Positions 10,938-21,334 of a stretch of 38,312 nucleotides of DNA are shown here, one piece after another; the first letter of the stretch is position 1; each line of letters starts with the position of its first letter. The notes under the pieces are model-generated. The model saw nothing but the letters and a program-made list of their open reading frames with translations, ran no database searches and was not told the DNA's origin. Source of the stretch: Phellopilus nigrolimitatus (Eukaryota > Basidiomycota > Agaricomycetes > Hymenochaetales > Hymenochaetaceae); NCBI GenBank assembly GCA_021029095.1, contig JAJOHG010000242.1:1-38312 (forward strand). The letters are read 5' to 3'. Position numbers and translations under genes: made by a program.

Positions 10938-12452
10938 ATGGACATAACATTGCACAATCTCACATCTACAGGAATCCTTGCTATCCCGACAGACTCCTCG
11001 GATGCCAAGCCAACTCTAGTCGCCGCCGCGTCCAGCGCTTCTCTCAGCATCCCACGCAGACCTCGGCGTCAAGCGGGCTTGGTTTTACGCACCGAGACAG
11101 AAGGCTCAGATGAGCTCTGTGAGCTGAAAGCGAAGAATCTCAAATCTTCAGGCTGGGGAAGCTGGGCGCTTGTCTCTGACGAACAGGAAGAGAGATCCGC
11201 CTGGAGAGTGTACATGACTACCAGCAGTGTGAGTCTGACATAGCATGCACGACAGCGATGCTGATCAGTGCGGAACAACCCTAGAGAACTGGCAACAACG
11301 GCATTGAAAGAAAACTTGTTATACTTCCAAAGAGAGATTTATCATGTTTTTTGAAGGAATTAAATGATGATCGGCCTCTTTCGGATCTCTGTCTTCCTGG
11401 TGAGTTGACTCTCCTTACTGTTTTCAAGGCTCCGCTCATTGATCATAAAATTCCAGCCACACATGATGCGTGAGCCTTGACTCTCAAGAGTTTCCTTCAT
11501 ATACCAACGGTCCTCGTCTTTGAATTTTCCTCAGCCTTTCACGCCGCGGCTGGCCTATAGCACAATGCCAATCTAGTACAACGCCCTACCCCGTACAACT
11601 TCAGTCCGGTATACGCGCCTTCGACGTCCGCATGGCTGTTGTCGACGGCCGTCTTGTCGCGTACCATGGCATATGTCCCCAGAAGACGCCCTTCCAAGAC
11701 GTTCTTGCCGCCACTCGCGCCTTCCTCACCGATTCACGCACGAGTCACGAAACTATCATTATGTCGATAAAGCAAGAGGACTTTGCAACCACGCCTCCCG
11801 CTCAGTTTTCAACGCTCGTGCACGATGAGATATATAGCGCTCAGGGAGGGGCGGATATGTGGTTTCTTGAAGATCGGATTCCCAGTTTAGGTGAGGTAAG
11901 AGGAAAGGTAATCATGTTGAGTCGCTTCGGCGGCGATGGCGCCGGTTGGGAAAATGGTCTTGAAGGCATGGGCATTCATCCGACTACCTGGCCGGACAGC
12001 TCGAAGGCAGTGTTCGAATGGACGTGCAAAGACACGGTCGTGCGTACCAGCGACTGGTGAATATTCTGAAAATGGCCATCGGTCATAACCAATAATAACT
12101 CGTATCCAGGTATAACATCACTTCTATCCTTTCTATTTCGGAGAAGATGACTCTAGCCACATCGGTTTTGCTACCTCCCACGCCCGGGGGCTATACACAG
12201 CCGACATTGAACGTCGCGTTTTTTTCTGCGGGTTCAGTGCCACTCGCCCTGCCTCCCACTGTTGCGCAGGGCTTCGGCTGGCCAAAATGGAAGCTGGGTA
12301 TCGAGGGCATTAACTCGCGCCTCGGAAAATGGCTGATAGACCAATTGACTACCACGGGCGCTATCAGAGGATGGGTTTTCATGGACTTCTTCGAGTCACC
12401 AGCTGATTTACTGCCATTGCTTGTCGAGAACAATTTTCTGACGCACACGTGA
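10938..12452 (+). CDS. PI-PLC X-domain protein (bacterial-type phosphatidylinositol phospholipase C)
   Basis: Likely cleaves phosphatidylinositol or GPI-type lipids by a cyclic phosphodiester mechanism. Five exons: 10938-11228, 11285-11399, 11457-11469 (13 nt), 11535-12056 and 12110-12452, giving 427 residues. The X-domain shows the first catalytic His in LCLPATHDA (about residue 138), then GWPIAQCQSS, LQSGIRAFDVR, and the second His in YHGICPQKTPFQDVL (about 184). KVIMLSRFGG and GWVFMDFFESP complete the barrel. There is no EF-hand, PH or C2 domain, so it is the single-domain class rather than the eukaryotic delta class. The first ~120 residues are an unrecognised, probably beta-rich extension without a signal peptide. 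The tiny exon carrying THDA is required to place the catalytic His. Substrate is not shown by the sequence. Confidence 0.9.
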
Positions 12453-12704
12453 GGGCTATATCGTACGATTTTGTATCCCTCGTTCGCTCATAAGGGTTGT
12501 GGGTCAAAATAATTCTTGGTTCTTGATTCGCCCGATTAAATTTTACCTTCGATGCCGAGGCGACATGGCGCGTCGCCATGGGAAGGTCTTCGCGGATTGG
12601 CGCGTTGGCGGTGTATCGAATTTGGCAAAATCATACACATGGACGGAGGTCGTGCCCATATTATTAGGTCGACACGGACTATGACCTGACATCGGCGATT
12701 TGGG

Positions 12705-12710
12705 TATAAA
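12705..12710 (+). promoter_or_regulatory. TATA box of the MFS transporter gene
   Basis: TATAAA in the context tgggtataaagaacc lies 35 bp before the first in-frame ATG (12740) and 47 bp before the second (12752). The close spacing means the mRNA leader must be very short, and it slightly favours the second ATG as the true start. Confidence 0.5.
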
Positions 12711-12739
12711 GAACCATCGTTTGTTCCCAGCACTCCTGA

Positions 12740-15009
12740 ATGAGCTTGACGATGGGTGTCAGTGAAAAGCCATACTCACCCGACGTCGCTGACGAGCCCA
12801 TCGCATCCAGCAACTCGATGGACAAGGCGTCTGTGCGAAGCAATCGCCACAACGCAATCATCGACGAGAAGAGGAGCGAAAACGGCGTGGAGGCGCAGGC
12901 GGTGGAGAAAGACAAGGAGGACAATGCTGACGCTGACTCGGAGACCGTTTATCCGCCGACGTCGCGCCTCGCGCTGCTCACAATCGGCTTGTGTCTCGTT
13001 ATCTTTGTGGTAAGTAGCTAGAGGTCTCGGTGTTGAAACTATAATCAATGTGGTTAATGATTCGTGCGGTACTGTAGGTCGCGCTTGACAATACAATAAT
13101 TGGTAGGTATATATCTCTACATTTGCTTTCTCTTATAGAAATTTTGACTTTTTGCTCAGCGACTGCAATTCCAACAATTACCTCTGTTTTTGACGTGGGT
13201 TTCCCTTCATTCTCTTGAAAATCGTGTCGTTGATGTAGACCCTTTCCTCAAGTCTTTGGACGATGTCGGCTGGTATGGCAGCAGCTATCTCCTTACGACC
13301 ACGAGTTTGCAACCAGTAAGCGTCTGCCTTGTAGTTCACGTCGATGGACCGGTCTAACAAATGACGACAATAGTCGTTTGGGAAAATCTACACGTACTTC
13401 GATGTAAAATGGACTTACCTCTCGGCACTGGTTCTCTTTGAAAGTCTGCATATTCTTCCCCTTCTATGAGTCGTTCGGCCTGAGACTCGTTTATAGTCGG
13501 GTCTATCATCTGTGCTTCGGCAACAAGTTCTCCTATGCTCATTATAGGCCGAGCAGTCGCTGGTGCCGGTGCTTCCGCGCTATTTTCCGGCGGTATGACG
13601 ATTATTGGATTCTCCGTTCCTTTGAGGAAGATGCCGATCTACATTGCCGCGCTTTCGAGTATGTTTGGAATCGCTTCCGTCGTAGGTCCGATTCTCGGGG
13701 GCGTGCTGACGGACAAGGTCTCATGGAGATGGTGTTTCTGGGTGAGTAAATACCAAAAGGTGCATTTCTTTCAACGCTTATATTTCGTCTGAATGCCAGA
13801 TAAATCTCCCCTTTGGCGGAGTTGCTTTTCTCGCAGTATTTTTCTTCTTCAAACCTCCCGTCCGTGACCTTGGGAACCTCTCCTTAAAAGAAAAAGTTAA
13901 AAAAATCGACATCCTTGGTGCCTTCTTTCTCATATGCGCCATCGTATGCCTTCTCCTTGCTCTCCAATGGGGCGGAACAACCCATCCTTGGAATGCGCCT
14001 AAGATCTGGGGTCTTTTACTCGGTTTCGGACTCATCGTCTTCGTCTTCGTCGGTATACAGATATATCGTGGAGACGATGCGACCATTCCGCCACGCGTGT
14101 TTATCCGCCAGCGCACCGTGTTCACCGGTGCGATTTACACATGCCTACTCAGCATGGGGTTATACACGCACATCTACTACCTGCCGTTTTACTTCCAGGC
14201 GGTCAAGGACACAACCGCGGAGGGCTCCGGCATACACTCAATCCCCTACCTCGTCAGCATCACTGTGTCGTCGCTCATTACAGGTGCGCTCAACACGAAG
14301 TTTAAATGCAGCTTGACAAACTACTGAACAAAAATACAAATAGGTGCGATTATCACAAAGATTGGTTTCTACGTCCCTTTTGTATGGTTCGGGGCAGCCA
14401 TCTTCACAATTGGTGCTGGTATGCTTTTTACGCTCACTGTCGCGTCGGGTACGGGTCAGTGGATTGGATACCAAATTCTGACGGGCTTTGGGGCGGGTGC
14501 GGGTATACAAGTGCCGTTTCTGGCTGTACAAGCTGTCCTGAGCTCAAAGGACATGCCTATTGGGAGTACGTACTCAGATTTAAAATTGTGTAAAAATGTG
14601 TCTGATCTTCGCTTCCCATTTCAATAGACGCCATTATCATGTTCTTCAATTCTCTCGGTGGCGCCATCTCTATCTCCATCGCACAGAATGTGTTCACGAA
14701 CACGCTTGTTGAGGCCGTGCCTAGGTATACAACAGGGGTCGATCCGGCCCTGATCGTCTCAAGCGGCGCAACGCATATTCGGGAGGTTGTGCCTGCTGAC
14801 CAGCTTCAGGGCGTTCTCGTCGCGTATACATACGCTCTCGATCGAGCGTTCATTTTGCCAATAGCTGTGGCTGCTTCAGCCTTTGTCATTTCCCTTTTTG
14901 TGAGTGAGTCTCAATTTTGTAACAAGCATCTTGACTGCTGACGATAAATGGGCAGATGGAATGGAATACTGTCAAGGGAAAGAAGATCGTGCATGGAGGA
15001 GCTGCATAG
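12740..15009 (+). CDS. MFS drug:H+ antiporter, DHA2 (14-TM) family
   Basis: Plasma- or vacuolar-membrane exporter of the major facilitator superfamily. Ten exons: 12740-13009, 13078-13102, 13160-13194, 13253-13315, 13374-13443, 13497-13741, 13800-14283, 14344-14565, 14628-14899 and 14956-15009, giving 579 residues. The ~80-residue N-terminus is polar and acidic. TM1 carries the family motif LDNTIIATAIPTI, followed by SLDDVGWYGSSYLLT. The antiporter motif C region is GPILGGVLTD, then WRWCFWINLPFGG. About 14 hydrophobic segments are visible, including the central linker helices of DHA2. The protein ends in a short basic tail. The intron before exon 4 has two possible acceptors; I chose ctcaag at 13252 because it yields the conserved SLDDVGW in frame. 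Either 12740 or 12752 may be the start. Substrate is unknown. It runs in the same direction as the lipase gene, 287 bp downstream. Confidence 0.93.
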
Positions 15010-15111
15010 CCGTCACCAGCCGCTCCTTCGCATTCATCCATACCCCCTTATATCGCTTTATATCCATTATTCCCGTTCTGAACAAAGCTTACGGTCTAAC
15101 GACGCAAATTC

Positions 15112-15231
15112 GGTTACAGCGCTTTTACAAAACCTTGTCAGTGCGCGCAAAAAAAAAAAAAAAAGTTGCGGCCCCTCAGGGTGTGCCAAATAAGGCATTA
15201 TTTCCTATTTGAGCGAAGTCGCGTCGTGATT
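15112..15231 (+). repeat. Left terminal inverted repeat of the MITE
   Basis: This 120-nt arm contains, in order, ggttacagcgc, a gtgcgcgc block, A16, gttgcggcccctcaggg, and caaataaggcatta, and ends gtcgcgtcgtgatt. It is the inverted partner of 15590-15706. Confidence 0.9.
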
Positions 15232-15589
15232 TTTTTTTTTCGTCGTCGTTGTACAATGCATGCCCTATCGAAAGATCAGTGAGGAATTGAATGTCTGTGC
15301 TCTTTGGCTATACAAGACAAGCCACTACTACCCTGATGCACTTGCTGGCATTTTGGCTTCTCGATAGTAACTAAGATAGTAATATTGTACCTGCATGAGC
15401 GCCTGCAGACTAAAGTCTCCCAGAGACGACGGCGGTGTAGCTCGCAAACCGGCGAAGTTGATGTCAAATTTTGGCTGTACATTGTGCGGGTGCCTCTGCA
15501 TAATTCCACTGACTCCAGTTCTGCATCTACGAGCTGCTCGACACGGACAGTGTGCTGCACGACACAAGAAACTGCACAATGGACGAGGC

Positions 15590-15706
15590 AATCACGACGC
15601 GACTTCGCTCAAATAGGCAATAATGCCTTATTTGGCACACCCTGAGGGGCCGCAACTTTTTTTTTTTTTGCGCGCACTGACAAGGTTTTGTAAAAGCGCT
15701 GTAACC
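15590..15706 (-). repeat. Right terminal inverted repeat of the MITE
   Basis: This 117-nt arm is the reverse complement of 15112-15231 with a single base substitution and a homopolymer three bases shorter. Confidence 0.9.
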
Positions 15707-15815
15707 CTTTTCTTTAAAACAGACTCCTGTTGATTGGATAACACTATAGTAACCGTTTACATCTTATCATGTACAAGAGTTCGGTATCATCAGTATAGAG
15801 CATTCAATTTTTTTT

Positions 15816-16291
15816 TCAAGCTTGCTCGGCAGCCTCTTCCGCCAAATACGCTTCGTACTGCTTCGGCGTCAGGGATTTCTAAAGCGAAAAGAGAATAGAA
15901 CACATGCTCAACCGCAAATTATTGAATGTAAACGAAAGGCATGTTCTCCATACCTGTGAGAAGGCGTGCATCTGAGCGATCTCGTCTTTCAGAAGTTCAT
16001 TGACTAGTTACAACACAAAATCAATAATTTTATGTATTTGCGATTTTGGTACTCACTCATTCTATGTCGAGCAAGAGAGGTCTTTCCCTCGAAGTCCTTC
16101 AGAAGTTCCCCAAATTAGTGTCAGCCAGCACTTGATTGGAGGAGACGTAAAGGAACGGTTTATCATACCTCGCTGGCTACGAAAACGAAGTAGTTCTCTC
16201 CGCATCCGTTCGATTGATCTTCAATCTCCAGATGCGTGATGCGAATGGCGTTTCGCAGTGTTCTCTCGATGCTATCGATGGTGACAGGCAT
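15816..16291 (-). CDS. BOL2: BolA-like protein 2 (Fra2 type)
   Basis: Small cytosolic partner of monothiol glutaredoxin. In yeast the Fra2-Grx3/4 [2Fe-2S] complex signals iron status to the Aft regulators; whether this fungus uses it the same way is inference. Four exons, 16169-16291, 16057-16096, 15954-16003 and 15816-15878, give 91 residues, the usual length for the type. Introns are 72, 53 and 75 nt. Diagnostic sequence: THLEIEDQSNGCGENYFVFV, with Cys at about 30, then DFEGKTSLARHRM with the invariant His at about 52, then NELLKDEIAQMHAFSQKSLT. This matches BOLA2 rather than BOLA1 or BOLA3, and there is no mitochondrial presequence. The 3' end faces the MITE. Confidence 0.95.
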
Positions 16292-17136
16292 CGCTGATGT
16301 AGGTGGGATAGGAACGAGCGTACGATGGTAAGGAATAATACTAATAGGTTTGTAGCGGCGGTCCGGCGATCACTATTGATTGGTCACCAGAAGGATAGTG
16401 GGTCAACAACTTGAAACACGCATTCGTCTCTTTTTCGGCGTGTTTCCAAACATAGCCATTTTCCTGAAGGTATTCAGATGCAGTTTCCTTAAGGTGACGT
16501 AAGCAATCGTTTGATTTCGCTGGTTGTGTTTGCCCTTTGAGATACTATTTTCTCATATTTGAATTTACTGCACTTGTCATCTGAGGGACGCCTATTCTCC
16601 ACAAACGACCTGATTGGCGCCTGGTTGGGCTGTAATACACATAGAACGGCTACCTACGCGAGGGTTCAAGAATTTGGCTGGTCTGACCACCTGTTGACTC
16701 AGGGCAAGCGTGCCAGCCGTGTACATATAGATTTGTACGAAAATGGTCTTGTCGTTTCCTCGCACATCACGGACAGAACTTATTTCAAATTTTCGCCCAG
16801 GCGTGTTACTGAACAATACGACGATGACCAGCATGCACGTAGCTAAGACATCTGTCTCACGGTCGTTAGATCGGAAAATGGAATGGGCACAGGACCTAGT
16901 ATGCAAAGCTTCTCATATCCTGAAATTTTTAATCTTTTGTTATGACGAAAGCGTTTCCTGTTCTGCACGACTCAAAATTCGGAAGCGACCTTGTCGAGGG
17001 CAATGTTTATTGGATGAATTAGTCCGACTTGAGGTCGGTCATATTAAAGAGAAAGAAAGTCGGGTCCGTATAGACCAGGGTCATTCTTCTCTGCTGCCTA
17101 GGATTTTGCAGATTGTCAAGTCAAATATACGCACGT
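16292..17136. other. Intergenic region, promoter of BolA2
   Basis: This is the upstream flank of BolA2 and the 3' flank of F-box gene A; both genes are on the minus strand. An open frame of 95 codons (16559-16846, +) and an overlapping one on the other strand have no recognisable features. No repeat or TATA element stands out. Confidence 0.5.
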
Positions 17137-18743
17137 CTAATCTTCTCTGTCCTCTTCAAGTCCGCACACCCCTTCCTCATTCTGACCCTGGCCCTCACCC
17201 TCATCCTCATCCTCACCCTCACCCTCACCTTCACTGTCAGACTCCGAATCATCGAAAAGGGCACCAGATCTCATGTACCTCCTGCTAGAGAGGAGTTGCT
17301 CGAGTTCTGGTTTGATGCGCTTCCAAACTGAAAAAAAAAAGTCAGAGGAGTGACAACGGGCACAACAGTGGCGTACTTCTGTCAGTGAGGTCCTTGGGTT
17401 CTTCCGTTAATTGGTGCCATCTGTAGTAATCCCAGACTTCGCAGTCATGGATGCTGAAATCGGCATCGTTGTAACCGAGATCTCTGAGCTTCGCATAAAT
17501 ACTGCGCATGGCGCATGGTATGTGGAGAATGGAGATGAGAAGTATAAGAGGAAAACGAAAAGTAGTGTCACCCACTCGATACGCCGTCTCCTTGCGGTAG
17601 CGTTCTTCTCGTCTTCTTTCCTTTTACTTTCGTCTTTTATCCACGCGTCGACCAGTCTTGCATGCTTTCCTTGCTGTTACGTTTCATTTCAATGCGTTAA
17701 AGTAGAAAATTACTCACATCGCCAATTTTGTTGACGTACTCTGTCTTTGCCTTTACAAACTCCGTCTTTTCTTGGCCATGTAGCTCAACGAATATGTCCA
17801 GGACTTCCTCAAACTTTTCGCTCATATACGTGCAGAATCCTCCGTCGATTGTATCCTGAATGTCCTCCTCAGAGCTTCCGAGCACATCTAAGGAAAAAGC
17901 GTTCGCACTTAATTCGCACTTGAATTAGCGAAATATACGTACAATATCCGCCGTAGTAAGGCGATAGCCTGTATATTGTCTGGTCTCTCCACAGTTCACC
18001 TCCATAGCGTGAAGCAATGTTCACACCCTTATGGGTATTTGCGTAGAAGCACTGTTTGCAGAGCCTCAGCCGAAAAGCGAAGTAAACATTCTTCGCCAAA
18101 GGTGCGTCGCAGAGCTATTGCATCATGTAAGCGTATCATGAAGTGGACAAATGCACGACAAGCACGCACGAAGCACCCTTTCCCGTAAAGCAGGTCGGCG
18201 TACTGTGGTTCGCTTAAGTCGTCAGGACATTCGGGAAGAGCCACATTATTCCTTGCAGCTCGCCAGATAGGCTTCGACCGGTTGGTCATGAGGAGGCTTC
18301 GCCATGACTGTGTAGTCCGAGTGAGATTGAGAAGGTCGCCCGGAGTTAAGTAGCAGGCGACCTGAAACGGCGTGAATCTCAAATAGCAGACTTTACAGAT
18401 TCGTTCTGTCGCTTACCTCGTAGAATACATCAACGGGCATTTGCATGAGCAGAACAAGACGGCCGACTTTTGCGTTCTTCCTTTGTCCTCGTGGAGCAGT
18501 GTTCTTTGTCGACGGTCCGCGGGGCTTTCCAGAGTTTCTGTTCTTACTTCCTGCTAATGCGATTCCTTCAGAGACACATCGTAATCGGATTCGAAGTGAG
18601 TAGCTTACCCGCAGCGCCATGGTCCTCGCTATTGCATTCGACACCTTGTCTCGCGCGCTTTTTCGAAGCTGGGTTTACTTACCAATAGAATTAGCAGCAT
18701 AACGAGTAGAACGTTCTTCTTTTATTGGCTTACTCTTGTCCAT
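17137..18743 (-). CDS. F-box protein, tandem copy A, acidic C-terminus
   Basis: Probable substrate-recognition subunit of an SCF ubiquitin ligase. Nine exons: 18734-18743, 18609-18668, 18417-18550, 18170-18361, 17943-18114, 17718-17887, 17576-17664, 17377-17501 and 17137-17327, giving 380 residues. The first exon is only 10 nt (MDK plus one base); its 65-nt intron has a good gctaat branch site. After a basic stretch (SKKRARQG), the F-box reads MPVDVFYEVACYLTPGDLLNLTRTTQSW. It is followed by LPECPDDLSEPQYADLLYG and a Cys-bearing block RLRLCKQCFYAN. The tail has Glu/Gly/Asp hexanucleotide-encoded repeats (EGEGEGEDEDEGEG) absent from copy B. Exons 4-8 match copy B exactly in length (192, 172, 170, 89, 125 nt). 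The ligand is unknown. Confidence 0.85.
17183..17236 (-). repeat. Degenerate hexanucleotide repeat inside F-box gene A
   Basis: On the plus strand the units are ctcacc/ctcatc (cctcaccctcatcctcatcc...). They are in frame and encode alternating Gly-Glu and Asp-Glu pairs at the acidic tail of F-box copy A. Copy B lacks this block. Confidence 0.8.
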
Positions 18744-19007
18744 AACGAACGTAGGTCAAAGGAGTTGACAGGCGACCGGAGCTGCGATTTTTGCGAGGGG
18801 AAGCTACGTTTACATTTGTTGACGTGTTCCGACGCGGCGCGACACGGGCAACTACTAACTAGCCGGCGTGCCACGTTAAATTTTACGTAAACTTTCTCGA
18901 GAGGTTGAAAGAGAAGTTGTTACTTTTATGAAGTCAAATAGGCTTAACTATGTATCGGCCGTCTTCAATTTCGATGTCTGCCTGAGTTCGGGACCTATCA
19001 ATAGCAA

Positions 19008-20491
19008 TCAACTGGGATTGGCTCTGAAATATCTCCGAGTCCTGATTTGTTCTTCAAGCTGTGGCTTAATACGCTTCCAAACTGCAGATGTGAAGGAAAA
19101 ATCAATGTCAGAACGTGTTAATCATAAAGTTAAAATACAGGTTTACTTTTGTCCGTGAGTTCCTTGGGTTCTTCCGTCAGATGGTGCCACGTATAGTGGT
19201 CGTCGGGGCCATAATCGTAAAGTCCGAAATCTTCGTCATTATATCCCAGCTCTTTCAGCTTCGTGAAGATACTGAAAACGCTAAGTTCATGAAGAGCACG
19301 CATAGTTATGCTTGTACGTACCTTTCGCGACGCCTATCAGAAATCGCTTGCTTTTCATTCTCCTTCCTTTTATCATTGTCTTTGAACCATTGCTCGACCT
19401 GTAGTGCGTGCTGAATATTGTTGTCAGCAACTGAAAATAAAGCAATAGACGATGGAAAATTAGCGCACGTCCATAACTTTGGTAGTATATTCCATTCTTC
19501 TCTTCACGTAGTCGGTTCTTTCTTGGCCTTTCAAACGGACATACTTATGCAAGACCTTGCTGAACACTTCTCGGTCATACCGCTGTTCGCCATAATCAAG
19601 CCTCCAAGAGTCATCCTCAATATCGCTCTCAAACCGAGCTAGAGTACAGTAAGTAAAGTCCTGTTACGATTACTGTGAATATCAGTTTGGACATACCGTC
19701 GGCAAGCTCATATGGAGCTAGTCTGTAGACCACTTTGTCTTTGCGCACATGCTCCCCATAGTCAGATGCAATTTGGTAACCCAGGCCGCAGTCTGCGTAA
19801 TAGCAATTCTTGCATAGTCGCAGTCTGAAAGGCATGTAAAGATTTTTAGCCAGGGGCGCATTGCAGTTCTGGAAAAGAATATTGGATATCAAAGAACTTG
19901 ATATCAGATAGTTTAAGTACGTACGTAGCAGCCTTTTCCGTAGATCAGGTCAGCGTACTCTGGCTCACTCAAATCGCCAGGGCACTCTGGCAAGCTGACA
20001 TTCTCGCCTGCGGCTTTCCACGCGGATTTCGATGATTTGGTCATCAGAATGTTTCGCCAAAATTTCGTCGAGCGGGCAAGGTTGAGTAGATCAGCCGGTG
20101 TCAAAGCTTCCGCAATCTTACGGGGAAGAATTATTAGCAAGTCTTGATGTTTGACCGAAATGACATGGCTCACCAGATAGATAACGTCGAAGGGCAGATC
20201 ATTGGGCAGCGTGAGGTGCTTGATTTTCGGTGCTTTCTTACTGGCCCCTCGCGCTGCAGGAGCTTTTCTCGATGACGCACTGGGGTTTCTAGGCTTCGCG
20301 AGCTTGGTCGTGTCTTCACGTGTCGTCAGCAGTATTCAGCAATGTAGTCCGAGAGGAGACTCACCTGAAGAGCCCTGGTTCTCCTTGTTACCCTGCTCTG
20401 TGCTTTTTCGTGCACGCTTCCTTGGTGTAGGCTTACTCGCATCATCTTGGTTTTCATTAGCTGTTGCACCTGATACGCTGCCTTCTCCCAT
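19008..20491 (-). CDS. F-box protein, tandem copy B
   Basis: Paralogue of the downstream neighbour, separated from it by only 264 bp and in the same orientation. Eight exons: 20365-20491, 20174-20313, 19925-20116, 19697-19868, 19469-19638, 19322-19410, 19147-19271 and 19008-19081, giving 362 residues. The N-terminus is polar with a basic KPTPRKRARK patch, possibly a nuclear signal. The F-box reads LPNDLPFDVIYLIAEALTPA, then DLLNLARSTKFW. LPECPGDLSEPEYADLIYG and the Cys block RLRLCKNCYYADCG follow. The C-terminal helix IWKRIKPQLEEQIRTRRY matches copy A, but the protein stops eight residues later without the acidic tail. The last two segments are charged and helical. SCF association is inferred from the F-box; the substrate is unknown. 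Confidence 0.85.
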
Positions 20492-21334
20492 GATGGATAG
20501 AACTGAGCGGAACGAGGATGTCGCTCGAGAAGGCTCGGCTAACTGCTCTATATAAGGTACATTGTTGGTACACCGCCAACTGAGTCAAGTGTTGTTAAGA
20601 TAGAAAGAGGTATACACCTTAGAAGTGTAACAAATAGTGTCGAATAATGGATCGTGGAAATGTTGATATGGGGTTTTTTGGAAAAACATAATTGAAATGT
20701 TTTAATTAAATACATGTATTATGTTCGGGGCAAACTGGCGAAAAAACAGAAAATCTTCTAGTGAATTAAGATTTACATTGCTGTACTTTGGAGAATATGA
20801 TACAAGCTTCATTATTGCTACAACAAATGCTGATATAAGGCTTGCGCCATGTTGTAGTGTCGATGGGCTGCAAGATTGGTATTATAGTTTGTACTTATTT
20901 AAGCAAGACTTTCCCGGATGTTGGATGAAGATTTGCCGACAAATGCTTTTTAGACATTTTCGGGGACATCCGAGTGATGTATCCTGGAGGTATTTAAACA
21001 ACCACAACAAAAAAGTATTCAACTTATATAAGAAAACATGTAGTAAGTATACAAGGCAGATGTGCCACAAGTTATGTACAGCGACAAGATGATTTTGACC
21101 ATAAAAATACGAGCGGCAAGTAACAAAGTTTATGTAATCTGTGAGCTTTTATTTCTTCTGTTCACACGAACTTGTGCGCTGTCGCACTTTGACTCCTACC
21201 AACTGTGCGATGTCTTCCCATATGTTCTTCTCAGTCTCCGGACAGTTTTGTTCGGCTCCGACAAGAAGGACCGCCCGCTATGCAAGCACACCACATAAAG
21301 CAGCTTCGGCACGTCTCCATCATCAACACTGACA
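20492..21334. other. AT-rich intergenic region
   Basis: The first ~100 bp are the promoter of F-box copy B, with a tataag-containing motif near 20550. From about 20600 to 21150 the DNA is markedly AT-rich. It contains a 123-codon frame (20721-21092, +) with no recognisable motif and codon use unlike the neighbours. It may be decayed mobile DNA, but I cannot support an identity. Confidence 0.45.

Larger units (their letters stand above)
15112..15706. mobile_element. MITE-like fold-back element, 595 bp, non-autonomous
   Basis: Both ends are the same ~117-bp sequence in inverted orientation, beginning ggttacagcgcttttac. A ~360-bp unique centre encodes nothing recognisable. The arms differ by one substitution (T at 15203 versus G in the other arm) and by homopolymer length (A16 versus T13), so the insertion is probably recent or homogenised. 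No transposase frame is present, so movement would need an enzyme supplied elsewhere. I could not find a clear target-site duplication: the flanks gcaaattc (left) and cttttctt (right) do not match. The superfamily therefore cannot be assigned. Confidence 0.85.
15010..15815. other. Convergent intergenic region hosting a fold-back element
   Basis: This space lies between the stop codons of the MFS gene (+) and BolA2 (-). About three quarters of it is the inverted-repeat element at 15112-15706. The outer parts (15010-15111 and 15707-15815) are ordinary 3' flanks. Confidence 0.8.

Noticed and set aside
13195..13252. Alternative splice with acceptor at gatgtag (13237/13238) in the MFS gene
   Set aside because: With the strong gtgggt donor it shifts the frame. 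Pairing it with the weaker gtttcc donor adds residues before SLDDVGW that relatives lack.
15104..15714. Target-site duplication around the fold-back element
   Set aside because: Flanks of 2-10 bp were compared for several possible termini and none matched. The apparent tta/taa similarity is part of the inverted repeat.
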